A stretch of 64,000 nt of DNA from Friedmanniella luteola (lineage in GTDB: Bacteria; Actinomycetota; Actinomycetes; Propionibacteriales; Propionibacteriaceae), in NCBI RefSeq assembly GCF_900105065.1, contig NZ_LT629749.1, forward strand, positions 2,232,001-2,296,000. Direction: 5' to 3'. The notes below the pieces were generated by a model that saw nothing but the letters and a program-made list of their open reading frames with translations, was not told the DNA's origin and did no database searches. This document shows positions 52,303 through 61,986 of this stretch, piece after piece (position 1 is the stretch's first letter; the number at the start of each line of letters is the position of its first letter). The position numbers and the translations under genes are program-made.

Positions 52303-52764
52303 TCAGTCCTGGGCTCCCCCGTCGCGGCGCTGCCGACGTGCGCGCGCGCGAGCATGGGCCGACCGGACCAGGGTGAGGGCCCGCTCCCCGGCGCGCTCCC
52401 CGGGGTTGGTGACGGCCACCCAGCCGAGGTCCCCGTAGACCGGGTGGGCGACCAGGGTGTCGGGTGCCCCGGCCTCGGGCACCCGGTCGGCGTCCTGGCC
52501 GAGCACCGTCGCCATCGCGTCCCGGCCGACGGCGATGTTCAGCCGGAAGGTGCCCGGGCGGTCGAGCCACGGGGCCTCCTCGTCGGGGTAGGCCTTGGTC
52601 ACGACGGTGGCGAAGGGTTGGCCGTTCGGCACCTGGCCGTCCGGTGCGTAGTAGAAGAACGCGTCACCCCAGCTGATCTCCGGTGAGCCGTCCCCTGGCT
52701 GCGGGCGCAGGGTGAGCACGCCCTCGAGTGCGGCCACCTGGTCGATGACCTCGTCGACGTCCAT
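52303..52764 (-). CDS. DUF6194-like hypothetical protein
   Basis: 153 residues: MDVDEVIDQVAALEGVLTL, ISWGDAFFYYAPDGQVPNGQ, PFATVVTKAYPDEEAPWLD and RPGTFRLNIAVGRDA, which I recall as DUF6194. Function unknown. The C-terminal ~20 residues are Arg-rich. ATG at 52764 starts at the conserved core. Confidence 0.7.
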   Translation of the reverse strand: MDVDEVIDQVAALEGVLTLRPQPGDGSPEISWGDAFFYYAPDGQVPNGQPFATVVTKAYPDEEAPWLDRPGTFRLNIAVGRDAMATVLGQDADRVPEAGAPDTLVAHPVYGDLGWVAVTNPGERAGERALTLVRSAHARARARRQRRDGGAQD

Positions 52765-52871
52765 GGGACCCAGCGTGACATCCTTCGGCTCGGGCGGTGG
52801 AGCTCCTGGCTCGTGCCCGGCGGGTCTGCCGCGTCCGCTGTCCACCGACCCACCGACCAGGAGGACGCGTC

Positions 52872-54065
52872 GTGACCACCCCGTTCGCCCGCCGGACCAG
52901 CCGGGTGCAGCCCTCGGCCATCCGCGAGCTGCTGCGCCTGGGCGACGACCCGAGCGTCATCTCCTTCGGCGGCGGCTACCCCGACCCGGCCCACTTCCCG
53001 ACCGCGGAGCTCACCTCGATCTTCACCGATGTCCTGGCCTCAGGGGCGAGGACGCTGCAGTACACCGCCTCCGTCGGGCTCCCGCGGCTCCGCGAGCAGA
53101 TCGCCGCCCGGATGACCCGCGACGGAACGCCCTGCACCGCCGACGACGTCGTCATCACCCACGGCGGCCAGCAGGGCCTCGACCTGACCGGCAAGCTGAT
53201 GATCGACCCCGGCGACGTCATCGCCACCGAGAACCCGACCTTCCTGGGCGCGCTGCTGGCCTTCAACCCCTACGAGCCGGACTACGCGGCCGTCCGCACC
53301 GACGACGACGGGCTCGACCCCGCCCACCTCGACGAGGTCCTCACCCGCCACCCGCGAGCCAAGCTGGTCTACACGGTCCCCGACTTCCAGAACCCGACCG
53401 GGGTCAGCCTCTCCCTCGAACGCCGTCACCAGCTGATCGACGTCGCCAACCGCCACGACGTGGTCGTGCTCGAGGACTCCCCCTACCGCGACCTCCGGTT
53501 CGACGGCGACCGCCTGCCCACCCTGGCCAGCCTCGACACCGAGGGACGCGTCATCCACCTCGGGAGCTTCTCGAAGATCCTCGCCCCCGGCCTGCGCCTC
53601 GGCTGGATGATGGCACCCGGGCCCCTGCTCGACCGGCTCGCCCTGCTCAAGCTGGCCGCCGACACCCAGTCCAGCACCCTCAACATGGCCGCCGTGTCCA
53701 CCTACCTGGAGCGCCACGACCTCGACGCCCAGATCGTCCGCGCCAACGCCTCCTACCGCCGCAAGCGTGACCTGACCCTCGCCACCCTGGACCGGCTGAT
53801 GCCCGCCGACGTCACCTGCACCCGGCCGCGGGGTGGCCTGTTCACGTGGCTCACGTTCCCCGAGGGCTTCGACACCGGCGACTTCATGCGCGACACCCTT
53901 CTGCCGCGAGCGCGCGTCGCCTACGTGCCCGGGGCGACGTTCTTCCCCACCCGCCAGGAGCCCAACCACGCCCGGCTCAGCTACGCCACCCTGCCCGAGG
54001 AGACCCTCGTGCACGGGCTCGGCCTGCTCGCCCACCACTACGCCGCGGCGGCGCGGGCGGGCTGA
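52872..54065 (+). CDS. PLP-dependent aminotransferase (LysN/MocR-type class I)
   Basis: 397 residues of fold type I: ISFGGGYPDPAHFP, LQYTASVGLPRLREQIAARM, ITHGGQQGLDLTGKL, TVPDFQNPTGVSLS (cofactor site), LEDSPYRDLRF, and the Schiff-base Lys in HLGSFSKILAPGLRLGW. No HTH domain, so an enzyme and not a MocR regulator. The 2-aminoadipate aminotransferase group is closest by eye. AGGAGG 7 nt before the GTG. It converges with the RraA-like gene. Confidence 0.9.
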   Translation: MTTPFARRTSRVQPSAIRELLRLGDDPSVISFGGGYPDPAHFPTAELTSIFTDVLASGARTLQYTASVGLPRLREQIAARMTRDGTPCTADDVVITHGGQQGLDLTGKLMIDPGDVIATENPTFLGALLAFNPYEPDYAAVRTDDDGLDPAHLDEVLTRHPRAKLVYTVPDFQNPTGVSLSLERRHQLIDVANRHDVVVLEDSPYRDLRFDGDRLPTLASLDTEGRVIHLGSFSKILAPGLRLGWMMAPGPLLDRLALLKLAADTQSSTLNMAAVSTYLERHDLDAQIVRANASYRRKRDLTLATLDRLMPADVTCTRPRGGLFTWLTFPEGFDTGDFMRDTLLPRARVAYVPGATFFPTRQEPNHARLSYATLPEETLVHGLGLLAHHYAAAARAG

Positions 54066-54087
54066 GGACGCCTCGGGAGCCGTCCCC

Positions 54088-54753
54088 TCACGAGAAGGTG
54101 AGCCCGCTGTCCTCGCCGGCGAGGACCGCGTCCCGGTGCCGGTCGTAGTCCAGGTGGTCGAACAGCGAGGACCCCGCCCGCAGCTGCTCGGCCAGCGCGT
54201 CCTCGCGGTGCTGGATCGCCTCGGCCCGCTCGACCACCGCCGCCATCGCCTCGACCGACCCGACGACCACCCCGTCGTCATCGCCCACCACGAGGTCGCC
54301 CGGCTGCACCTCGACCGGCCCGATCCGCACCGGGACCTGCACCACGGGCGGCTTGCGGGCCCCGAACGCCGTCGGCGCGACACCCCGCGCGAAGACCGGG
54401 AAGCCCAGCTCCCGCAGGGCCCGGCTGTCGCGGCACAGGCCGTCCACCACCAGACCGGCCAGCCCTCGCCGCACCGCCTCCGTGCCGAAGAGCTCGCCCG
54501 CGACCGCGTGCTCGAGCGAGCCCGCCGCCACCACCAGCACGTCGCCCGGACCCGAGGAGCGCAACCCCTCGATCACCGACATCAGGTCCGCCCGTGCCTC
54601 CACCGTCACGGCGCGGCCGACGAACCGCAGCCCGGGACGCAGCGGCCGGATCGACCCCGGCAGCACCCCCGACGCCCCTCCCGCGTCCACCAACGACGTC
54701 GTGTCGACACGACCGAGCCGCTCCAGCAACGACGCCTCATCCGACCCGCTCAC
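54088..54753 (-). CDS. RraA-like/4-hydroxy-4-methyl-2-oxoglutarate aldolase-family protein
   Basis: 221 residues. GRAVTVEARAD, the DGLCRDSRALRELGFPVFAR segment (with the conserved Arg-Asp pair of the aldolases) and PGDLVVGDDDGVVV are family marks. It may be an aldolase or oxaloacetate decarboxylase; RNase E inhibition is the other known role. GTG with AGGAGGACC upstream. It overlaps the end of the broken methyltransferase gene by 4 nt. Confidence 0.88.
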   Translation of the reverse strand: MSGSDEASLLERLGRVDTTSLVDAGGASGVLPGSIRPLRPGLRFVGRAVTVEARADLMSVIEGLRSSGPGDVLVVAAGSLEHAVAGELFGTEAVRRGLAGLVVDGLCRDSRALRELGFPVFARGVAPTAFGARKPPVVQVPVRIGPVEVQPGDLVVGDDDGVVVGSVEAMAAVVERAEAIQHREDALAEQLRAGSSLFDHLDYDRHRDAVLAGEDSGLTFS

Positions 54754-55462
54754 GGTCCTCCTCCTGGTCCCGGCCTGTCCGCTGACGGCTCACCACGACG
54801 AACCGTCTCACGCCTCCTCGTCCGTCGGTCCCGGCGCCGTCCCCACGGGCCGGAGTCCCCGTCGCGCGTCGGCCGGGCCGCGGCCGTGACGACGTAGCGC
54901 TCGTCCTCGACGGGCGCGCCCCAGTAGCGCGCGGCCGTGAGGGGCTCCAGGACGGGCGCGAGTCCCTGCTGGCGCAGGAGGTCGACGGTGAGCCGGCCCG
55001 GTAGACCCGCGCCCGTCGACCAGGGGCCCTCGACCAGGACCAGCCGGCCCCCGGGCCGCAGCAGCCGGACCCACGTCCGCAGCGCGGCGGCCGGGTCGGG
55101 CAGAGCCCACAGCACGTGCCGGCACAGCACGGCGTCGAACGTCGTCGGGGTGAGGGGCGGGGAGGCGGCGTCGCCGGCGAGGAACCGGACGCGGGCCCGT
55201 CCACGCGCCTTCGAGCGGGCGATCTGCAGCATCGCTGCGGAGAAGTCGACGCCGACGACGTCGTGCCCGAGCTCCGACGCGAGGAGCGCGAGCGTCCCCG
55301 TGCCGCACCCGAGGCGACCAGGCGCGAGGGCGGCACCGGGAGGAGCCGGGTCAGGAGCGCGGCCCAGGCCGAGCGGGTCTCGGCGTCGCGCAACCCGTGG
55401 TCCGCCGCCTCGTCGAACGTGGCAGCGGCCTCGTCCCACACGTCCGCAGGGCCCTGGTCCAC
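54750..55462 (-). pseudogene. Class I methyltransferase with a one-base frameshift in motif I
   Basis: From the GTG at 55462: VWDEAAATFDEAADHGLRDA and AWAALLTRLLPVPPSRLV. One frame over from about 55315: LGCGTGTLALLASELGHDVV, GVDFSAAMLQIARSKA, DAVLCRHVLWALP and LLRPGGRLVLVEGP. The expected bridge is SRLV-D-LGCGTG; one base is missing in the Asp codon at about 55315-55316. Everything else is intact, so this is a very recent mutation or a sequencing error. A -10 box lies 6 nt before the GTG. Confidence 0.85.
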
Positions 55463-55468
55463 CGGGCG

Positions 55469-55474
55469 AGGGTA
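55469..55474 (-). promoter_or_regulatory. -10 box for the leaderless methyltransferase gene
   Basis: TACCCT on the minus strand, 6 nt (CGCCCG), then GTG at 55462. Confidence 0.5.
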
Positions 55475-55503
55475 GCGGCCGGTAGCGATGCTGGCGACCG
55501 CGC

Positions 55504-56136
55504 TCAGAGCACCTCGAGCCACGGGTGACCGGGGTGCGCGAGGGTCACCGCCGCCCTCAGCCAGTCCCGGTCGCGCCGCTCCAGGAGGGGCGCCGCGGCG
55601 TCGAAGTCGGCCTGGTCCTGCGGCCGGAGCTGGTGGGCCTTGTGCAGCAGCTGGATCTCCGGCCGGAGGTAGGAGATGCCCTCCCGCGACCAGACGATGT
55701 CCGCCAGCGGCCGGCGGATGCGGCCGTCCCGCTTGAAGGTCCAGGTGGTCGCGGTGGCGGTCATCACGATGATGTCGTACTGCCACGGGTCGGCGCCGCT
55801 GGCCCGCGCCCACACGTTCTCGCAGCTGCCCGGGAGCTCGTCCGCGTCGAGGTCGGCGGGCAGCAGCGGTCGCAGCGAACCCTGGTCGGCGGCCCACAGG
55901 TCCAGCCGACCGCTGAGGTGACGACGCAGGAGGGCGAGCTCCGACCGGGGGACGCTGGGATCGAGGTCGCCGTGAGCGCGCCGGACGCCGGTGAAGGCCT
56001 CGATGGCCCACCCGCCGGCGATCCACCAGCGACCGGGGTAGCCGGCGAACAGCGCCGCAGCGTCGGACGGCGTCCTCGTGTCCCAGGGTCCGTACAGCCG
56101 CTCGATCTCGTCGTGGCTCAGGTCCTGGACGGGCAC
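55504..56136 (-). CDS. Nucleotidyltransferase-fold (aminoglycoside adenylyltransferase-like) protein
   Basis: 210 residues. WWIAGGWAIEAFTGVRRAHG and DLDPSVPRSELALLRRHL resemble the GG-W...H-x-D-x-D active site of the 2''-adenylyltransferase-like family; WTFKRDGRIRRPL and IQLLHKAHQLRPQDQADFDA follow as in relatives. The substrate is unknown and resistance should not be assumed. GTG lies 6 nt after TAGCGT. Confidence 0.78.
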   Translation of the reverse strand: MPVQDLSHDEIERLYGPWDTRTPSDAAALFAGYPGRWWIAGGWAIEAFTGVRRAHGDLDPSVPRSELALLRRHLSGRLDLWAADQGSLRPLLPADLDADELPGSCENVWARASGADPWQYDIIVMTATATTWTFKRDGRIRRPLADIVWSREGISYLRPEIQLLHKAHQLRPQDQADFDAAAPLLERRDRDWLRAAVTLAHPGHPWLEVL

Positions 56137-56142
56137 ACGGGG

Positions 56143-56148
56143 ACGCTA
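56143..56148 (-). promoter_or_regulatory. -10 box for the leaderless nucleotidyltransferase gene
   Basis: TAGCGT on the minus strand, 6 nt (CCCCGT), then GTG at 56136. Confidence 0.5.
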
Positions 56149-56270
56149 CCGCGCGCCTCGCCGGGCAGCGAGGCGGTCGTGGTCCGGAGATCCACCCCTG
56201 ACGCCCGATGAGTCCTCGTCGCCGCACGAGTCAGCACCCCTGCTGGTCCCACCCGATCGAGGAGCTCGTC

Positions 56271-56915
56271 GTGCCCCCACTGCTGCGCGTGCAGAACTTC
56301 ACCGTCTCGTCCGATGGCTACGGCGCTGGCACCGGCCAGTCGCTGGAGCACCCCTTCGGCCACGCCGACCCGGGCGAGCTGATGGCCTGGGCGGGGGCCA
56401 CCGCGAGCTGGTCGCACCGCACCGCACCGGGGGGCACCCGCGGGCTGGACGACCACCTCGTGCGCGACCTCGACCACAACATCGGCGCCGAGATCATGGG
56501 GCGCAACAAGTTCGGACCGCAGCGCGGGCCGTGGACGGACCACACGTGGCAGGGCTGGTGGGGTGACGAGCCGCCCTTCCACACCCCGGTCTTCGTGCTC
56601 ACGCACCACCTGCGGCCGTCGTTCACGCTGGCGGACACCACGTTCCACTTCGTCGACGACGAGCCCGCCGAGGTGCTCACCCGGGCTCGCGCCGCCGCGG
56701 ACGGCCGCGACGTCCGCCTCGGGGGCGGCGCACAGTCCATCCGTGCGTTCCTCGCGGCTGACCTGGTGGACACCCTGCACGTCGCCGTCTCCCCCGTGCG
56801 GCTCGGCTCGGGGACCCGGCTCTGGGAGAGCCCCGACGAGCTCGACGACCGGTTCCACCACGAAGCGGTCCCGAGCTCCAGCGGGGTCGTCCACCACCTG
56901 CTGTGGCGCCGCTGA
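56271..56915 (+). CDS. RibD-C/dihydrofolate reductase-family protein
   Basis: 214 residues from GTG at 56271, which has GAGGAG 6 nt upstream. LRVQNFTVSSDGYGAG, EIMGRNKFGPQRGPW, TPVFVLTHHLRPSFTLADTT, VRLGGGAQSIRAFLAADLVD and VSPVRLGSGTRLWES follow the usual order for this family of NADPH-dependent reductases. The natural substrate is unknown. A decayed relative lies at 46159. Confidence 0.88.
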   Translation: MPPLLRVQNFTVSSDGYGAGTGQSLEHPFGHADPGELMAWAGATASWSHRTAPGGTRGLDDHLVRDLDHNIGAEIMGRNKFGPQRGPWTDHTWQGWWGDEPPFHTPVFVLTHHLRPSFTLADTTFHFVDDEPAEVLTRARAAADGRDVRLGGGAQSIRAFLAADLVDTLHVAVSPVRLGSGTRLWESPDELDDRFHHEAVPSSSGVVHHLLWRR

Positions 56916-56977
56916 CCGGTGCGCGGGTGCGGTGCGGTCCGGACGGGTCGTCGGCTGCGGGCCGTCGGCACGGGGCG

Positions 56978-57754
56978 CTAGACCTGGGACTGGGCGCGGA
57001 CCCGGGGCTGGGCGCGGACCCGGTCGACCACCTCGGACGCGACGTCCCAGATCGCCCGGTGCTGGCGCCGGGACTCCTGGGCGAGCTGCGCGATCGCCTC
57101 CTCGGCCGTGGTGCCCCCGGTGGCCATCAGGATGCCGCGGGCCTGCTCGATGACGGAGTGCGCCCGGATCGCCGACCGCATGTGCGCCGCCTCCTCCGCC
57201 GCCGAGGCGTGACGCGACGCGTTGGCGACCGCCACGGCCGCGAAGCCGGCGAAGGTCTCGGCGAGGGCGTGCGAGGCCGGGGAGAGCGGGCGGAGGCTCG
57301 CCGAGTACAGGTTCAGCGCCCCCGCCGTCCGGTGCGCGATCGGGAGCCCCACGGCCACCACCTGGGTGATGCCCACCCCGGCGGCGACCCGGCGGAACTC
57401 CGGGTACGGGCTGGCCGGGTCGGCGGTGTCGACGGCGATGGTGCTGCCCGTCACCGCGGCGTCCAGGCAGGGGCCGAAGGCCTCCTCGTACTGGCGCTGG
57501 TCGAGGTAGGACGCCAGGGACCCGGCGAACGCCGCCGTGGCGGGTGATCCGTCCTCGATCAGGGTCACCGACACCTCGGTGAGCTCCGGCACCACGCTCC
57601 AGGCCGCCGCCGTCACCCGCTGCAGCACCCGCGTCAGGGAAGCACGGTCCTCGACCTGCAGCATCGGGCCGAGCTCGGCGAGCACCCGCAGGGGCGTCGC
57701 CGGTCGCAGCGGCCCGGCCTGCGGAGCAGCCGGGGTCACTGGAGCGTCATGCAT
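56978..57754 (-). CDS. GAF-ANTAR domain regulator
   Basis: 258 residues. The GAF domain (about 30-180) has EDGSPATAAFAGSLASYLDQ, ITQVVAVGLPIAHRTAGALN and LAETFAGFAAVAVANA. The ANTAR domain (about 190-245) reads SVIEQARGILMATGGTTAEE and AIAQLAQESRRQHRAIWDVA. ANTAR binds paired RNA hairpins to prevent termination. The C terminus repeats RVRAQPRVRAQSQV. The signal and target RNAs are unknown. Confidence 0.93.
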   Translation of the reverse strand: MHDAPVTPAAPQAGPLRPATPLRVLAELGPMLQVEDRASLTRVLQRVTAAAWSVVPELTEVSVTLIEDGSPATAAFAGSLASYLDQRQYEEAFGPCLDAAVTGSTIAVDTADPASPYPEFRRVAAGVGITQVVAVGLPIAHRTAGALNLYSASLRPLSPASHALAETFAGFAAVAVANASRHASAAEEAAHMRSAIRAHSVIEQARGILMATGGTTAEEAIAQLAQESRRQHRAIWDVASEVVDRVRAQPRVRAQSQV

Positions 57755-57952
57755 GGGTCGTCCTCACGCGGTCGTGCCTGCGCACCGAACCGCTGGCGGG
57801 CGGTGAGGCGCTCTGCGTGAGCCGCTTGTCTGACCCAAGGCCGATCGAGCAGCTGACCGGCGCACTACCGTCCCAGGACGGTCACAGGCCCTCACGATAA
57901 GGCCTGCGGTCGCGGGAGCGCTACCACGGCGCCACCGCAGCAACAAGGCTCG

Positions 57953-57977
57953 GACCCCGCAGATCGCCGACGGGGTC
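57953..57977 (-). terminator. Terminator candidate after der
   Basis: GACCCCG (57953-57959) pairs with CGGGGTC (57971-57977), 13 nt past the der stop. Only a weak T-rich tail follows on the minus strand (CCTTGTTG). Confidence 0.45.
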
Positions 57978-57989
57978 AGCGGTCGAGCG

Positions 57990-59342
57990 TCAGGAGCGGT
58001 CCTTGCGCTTCTCCCGCGCCCGCACCTCGACGTGCACCGGGGTGCCGACGAACCCGAACTCCTCGCGCAGCCGGCGCTCGACGAACCGGACGTAGCCCGG
58101 GTCGATCTGGCCGGAGGTGAACAGCACGAAGGTGGGCGGGCCGGCCTGCGCCTGGGTGCCGAACAGGATCCGCGGCTGCTTGCCACTGCGCACCGGGTGC
58201 GGGTGCGCGGCGACGATGCGGCCCAGGAACGCGTTGAGCTTGCCGGTCGAGATCCGGGTCTCCCAGCCGGCGAGCGCCTCCTGGATCGCCGGACCCAGCC
58301 GGTCGACGTGCCGGCCGGTGGTCGCCGAGATGTTGACGTGGGAGGCCCAGCCGAACTGGACGAGGTCGCGCTCGATCTCCCGGTCGAGGTAGCGGCGGCG
58401 CTCCTCGTCGGTGAGGTCCCACTTGTTGAAGGCGACGACGAGGCCGCGACCGGCCTCCTCGACGGAGGTGAGGATGCGCAGGTCCTGCTCGGTGACGGGC
58501 TCGCTCGCGTCGATGACGACGACGCAGACCTCGGCCCGCTCGATGGCGCCGTGGGTGCGCAGCGACGCGTAGTACTCGTGGCCGGACGCCTCCTTGACCC
58601 GTCGGCGGATCCCGGCGGTGTCGATGAAGTTGTAGACCGTGCCGTCCACCTCGACGAGCTCGTCGACCGGGTCGACGGTGGTGCCGGCGACGTTGTCGAC
58701 GACGACCCGCTGCTGCCCGGAGACCTTGTTCAGCAGGCTCGACTTGCCGACGTTGGGCTTGCCGACGATCGCGATGCGGCGCGGACCGCGCTCGGTCTCG
58801 AGCACCTCGCGCGGCGCGTCCGGGATGGCGTCCAGGATCGCGTCGAGCAGGTCGCCGCTCCCCCGGCCGTGCAGGGCCGACACCGGGAACGGCTCACCGA
58901 GCCCGAGGTTCCACATGGACGCCGCCTCGGCCTCCGACCGCTGGTCGTCGACCTTGTTGGCGGCCAGCACGACGGGCTTGCCGCTGCGGCGGAGGATCTG
59001 CACGACGGCCTCGTCGACGTCCTGGGTGCCGACCGTCGCGTCGACGACGAAGAGCACGGCGTCGGCGGAGGCGATGGCCAGCTCGGCCTGCTCGGCGATC
59101 TGCGCCGCCATCCCCTTGGCGTCCGGAGCCCACCCGCCCGTGTCGACGAGGACGAACCGCTTGCCGTTCCAGTCCGCGTCGTAGGAGACGCGGTCCCGGG
59201 TGACGCCGGGGACGTCCTGGACGACGGCCTCGCGGCGGCCGATGATGCGGTTGACGAGGGTCGACTTGCCCACGTTCGGGCGGCCGACGACGGCCACCAC
59301 CGGCAGGATCGGGGCCGCGTCGACGGTCTCGAGGTCGGTCAT
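57990..59342 (-). CDS. der: Ribosome-assembly GTPase Der
   Basis: 450 residues with two GTPase domains and a C-terminal KH-like domain. Domain 1 has [27 protein letters not shown] and NKVD. Domain 2 (from about 190) has [27 protein letters not shown] and NKWD. The KH-like end has [18 protein letters not shown] and [19 protein letters not shown]. It assists 50S subunit assembly. Last gene of the run from pup; 66 nt separate it from the acyltransferase gene. Confidence 0.97.
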   Translation of the reverse strand: MTDLETVDAAPILPVVAVVGRPNVGKSTLVNRIIGRREAVVQDVPGVTRDRVSYDADWNGKRFVLVDTGGWAPDAKGMAAQIAEQAELAIASADAVLFVVDATVGTQDVDEAVVQILRRSGKPVVLAANKVDDQRSEAEAASMWNLGLGEPFPVSALHGRGSGDLLDAILDAIPDAPREVLETERGPRRIAIVGKPNVGKSSLLNKVSGQQRVVVDNVAGTTVDPVDELVEVDGTVYNFIDTAGIRRRVKEASGHEYYASLRTHGAIERAEVCVVVIDASEPVTEQDLRILTSVEEAGRGLVVAFNKWDLTDEERRRYLDREIERDLVQFGWASHVNISATTGRHVDRLGPAIQEALAGWETRISTGKLNAFLGRIVAAHPHPVRSGKQPRILFGTQAQAGPPTFVLFTSGQIDPGYVRFVERRLREEFGFVGTPVHVEVRAREKRKDRS

Positions 59343-59408
59343 GTGCTCACTTCAGATCTGCGTCTCCCGACGCGTTGAGAACCCGGGACGAGCGCCGCGG
59401 AGGCCAGC

Positions 59409-60137
59409 TCAGCGCCGGGTGAGGTGCGATTTGGCCCTCGGGGGCCCTGGCAAGGGTAGTCCGGTCAGCGCCTGCGCGGCCACGACGTGCTCCGCGAGGT
59501 GCTGGCGGATGTGCTCGGTCCAGCGGCCGACCTCGGCGCGGCGCCGCGGCCACGGCTCTCGCGGCAGCGTGAACGGCGCCCCGTACACGATGTGGACCGG
59601 GCCGCCGCGCCGCGGCAGCTGGGCGTCGGTGTGGCCGGGTTCACGGGTGCCGAGCAGCGCGACCGGCACCAGCGGCGCCCCGGTGACCATGGCCAGGTAG
59701 GCGGCGCCGCGGTGCGCGTGGGCCACCTCGCCCCCGGTGCGCCGGCCCTCCGGGAACAGCAGCAGGACCTTGCCGGCGCGGAGGACCTGGACGGCCCGGT
59801 CGATGGCCCAGGTGTCGGGCTGGTGGCGGTGCACCGGGATCTGCCCGACGTAGGTCAGCAGGCGCCCCAGAGCGCCGTGGAACAGCTCCGTCTTGGCCAC
59901 GGTGAAGGTCTGGCGGGGGGTGAAGGCGACCACGGCCGGCCCGTCGAGGAAGCCGAGGTGGTTGGCGACCAGGATCGCCGGGCCGCGGCGCGGCAGGTGC
60001 TGGCGACCGTGCACCCGGACGCGCCACCAGGTGCTGAGGACCAGCCTGACCGGGTGCCGGAGCAGGCGCAGCCCCCACTCCTTGGTGGGCGGCAGCTCGT
60101 CGGTGTGGGGCAGGTCGGGGCTGACCCCGGCGATCAC
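59409..60137 (-). CDS. 1-acyl-glycerol-3-phosphate acyltransferase-like (PlsC family)
   Basis: 242 residues. NHLGFLD is the H-x4-D catalytic motif, FPEGRRT motif III, and VTGAPLVPVALLGTRE motif IV. It acylates lysophosphatidate or a related lipid at the membrane. The GTG overlaps the cmk stop by 4 nt. The cmk-plsC-der order is common in actinobacteria. Confidence 0.92.
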   Translation of the reverse strand: MIAGVSPDLPHTDELPPTKEWGLRLLRHPVRLVLSTWWRVRVHGRQHLPRRGPAILVANHLGFLDGPAVVAFTPRQTFTVAKTELFHGALGRLLTYVGQIPVHRHQPDTWAIDRAVQVLRAGKVLLLFPEGRRTGGEVAHAHRGAAYLAMVTGAPLVPVALLGTREPGHTDAQLPRRGGPVHIVYGAPFTLPREPWPRRRAEVGRWTEHIRQHLAEHVVAAQALTGLPLPGPPRAKSHLTRR

Positions 60138-60916
60138 GGTCGTGGCTCGGCCCCGGCCTGACCGGGCGCCAGCGCGCAGATGGCCTCGATCACCTGGGTC
60201 AGGTCGAGGTGGGTGGAGTCGACGACCGTGACCCCCGGTGCGGCGTCGTGGAAGCGGGCGACGGTGGAGTCGTCGGCGTCGCGGCGGATGACCTGGTCGG
60301 TGACCGCGGCCGCGTCCACCGCCGACCCCAGCTCGGCCTGCCGGCGGGCGACCCGGGCCGCCGGGTCGGCGACCAGCAGCACCCGCACCTGGGCGTCGGG
60401 CGCGACCACGGTGGTGATGTCGCGGCCCTCGGCGACGACGCCGGCGGGCGCGTCGGCGATCAGCTGCTGCTGCCGCGCCACCAGGTCCTTGCGCACGTCC
60501 AGGTTGGTGGCGACGGCGCTCACGGCGGCCGAGACCTCCGGCCTGCGGATCGCCTGCGTCACGTCGTGGCCGTTGACGGCGATCGTCGGCCGGGCCGGGT
60601 CGAGCGCGATGTCGAACACGGCGTCGCGGACCAGCTCGGCGACGGCGTCGGTGTCGCTCAGGTCCAGTCCCTCGTGCACGGCCAGCCAGGTGGCCGCCCG
60701 GTACATGGCGCCGGTGTCCAGGAAGGCGAGGCCGAGCCGGTCGGCCACTCCCCGGGCCGTGCTCGACTTGCCGGACCCGCTGGGACCGTCGATGGCGACC
60801 ACGAGCCGCTCCCCGGAGGACGCGGCGGCGCGCGGACCTTGGACTCTGGTTACCTGTGACACGCCTGTCAGCGTACCGGGACCCACCGACAGGCCCCGGG
60901 CGTCGACGGCGCTCAC
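60134..60916 (-). CDS. cmk: Cytidylate kinase
   Basis: 260 residues. After a non-conserved ~35-residue extension come VVAIDGPSGSGKSSTARGVA (P-loop), LAFLDTGAMYRA (CMP site), GVVAEGRDITTVVAPDA and IRRDADDSTVA. It phosphorylates CMP and dCMP. The GTG at 60916 overlaps the tyrA stop by 4 nt. A later GTG could also be the start, since the first residues lack conservation. Confidence 0.95.
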   Translation of the reverse strand: MSAVDARGLSVGPGTLTGVSQVTRVQGPRAAASSGERLVVAIDGPSGSGKSSTARGVADRLGLAFLDTGAMYRAATWLAVHEGLDLSDTDAVAELVRDAVFDIALDPARPTIAVNGHDVTQAIRRPEVSAAVSAVATNLDVRKDLVARQQQLIADAPAGVVAEGRDITTVVAPDAQVRVLLVADPAARVARRQAELGSAVDAAAVTDQVIRRDADDSTVARFHDAAPGVTVVDSTHLDLTQVIEAICALAPGQAGAEPRP

Positions 60917-61986
60917 GCGCCGACCGACCAGCCTCCGGCCACCATGGCGGCGACCAGCTCCTCGGCCTGCTCCGGCTCCACCGACAAGGCGAGATAGCCG
61001 ATCTCGCGGGCCTGGTCGTGCTCGATCGCGATGTCCTCGACGTTGACGCCGGCGGCCCCGACCTCGGCGAACAGCCGGCCCAGCGCACCGGGCGTGTCGG
61101 GGATCTCGACGACCACCTGGCGGTAGGTGGCGGGCGCGGCGCCGTGCTTGCCCGGGATGCGCTGGATGCCGGCGACGCCACGGGCCAGCTGGTCGTGGAG
61201 CTCATCGCTGGCGGTGCCGGACTCGAGCGCGCTGATGAGCCCGGCCAGCTCGTCGGAGACGGTCCGGAGCTCGGCCAGCACGGCGCTGGCGTTGGCGCTG
61301 AGGATCTGCTGCCACAGGCCGGGGTCGCTGCCGGCGATCCGGGTGACGTCGCGCAGTCCCTGGCCGGCGAGGAGCAGGTCCGCGGGTGGGACGGCGGTCA
61401 GGTGGCCGGCCATCAGCACCGACATCAGGTGCGGCAGGTGGGACACCCGGGCGACGGCGGCGTCGTGGTCGTCGACGTCCATCACCACCTCGCGGGCCCG
61501 GCAGGCCCGGACCAGGGCGAGCACCTGCTCGACCGACTCCGCGCGCGAGCGGCGGTGGGGGGCGACCACCCAGGTGCGCCCGTCGAAGAGGTCGGCCCTT
61601 GCGGTCACCGGCCCGGAGTGCTGGGAGCCGGCCATCGGGTGCGAGCCCACGTACCGGCTGAGGTCCACGTCGCGCTCCCAGAGAGCGCCCAGCACGCCCG
61701 CCTTGACGGAGCCGACGTCGGTGACGGTGGCCCGCGGGTAGGTCCGCAGGCTCGCCAGCACGACGTCGGCGATCGCAGCCGGCGGCACGGCCACGACGAC
61801 CAGGTCGACGACCTCGGGGTCGGCCTCGTCCAGCAGCCCCGCACCCAGCCCCGCCGCGACCCGGGCGTGGCTGCTCGTCCGGTCCTGCAGGTGCACGGTG
61901 TGGCCGGCGCCGGTGAGGGCCAGTGCCAGGCTGGCACCGATCAGGCCGGTGCCGATGACGACGACGGTCTGGTGCTCCCCGGTCAC
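60913..61986 (-). CDS. tyrA: Prephenate dehydrogenase with C-terminal ACT domain
   Basis: 357 residues. [20 protein letters not shown] is the NAD(P) site, [11 protein letters not shown] and [12 protein letters not shown] the prephenate site (catalytic His), and [14 protein letters not shown] the helical dimer domain. From about 285, [20 protein letters not shown] is an ACT domain for feedback by tyrosine or similar. It makes 4-hydroxyphenylpyruvate. The GTG overlaps the prcA stop by 4 nt, an unusual link to the proteasome. Confidence 0.95.
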   Translation of the reverse strand: MTGEHQTVVVIGTGLIGASLALALTGAGHTVHLQDRTSSHARVAAGLGAGLLDEADPEVVDLVVVAVPPAAIADVVLASLRTYPRATVTDVGSVKAGVLGALWERDVDLSRYVGSHPMAGSQHSGPVTARADLFDGRTWVVAPHRRSRAESVEQVLALVRACRAREVVMDVDDHDAAVARVSHLPHLMSVLMAGHLTAVPPADLLLAGQGLRDVTRIAGSDPGLWQQILSANASAVLAELRTVSDELAGLISALESGTASDELHDQLARGVAGIQRIPGKHGAAPATYRQVVVEIPDTPGALGRLFAEVGAAGVNVEDIAIEHDQAREIGYLALSVEPEQAEELVAAMVAGGWSVGA

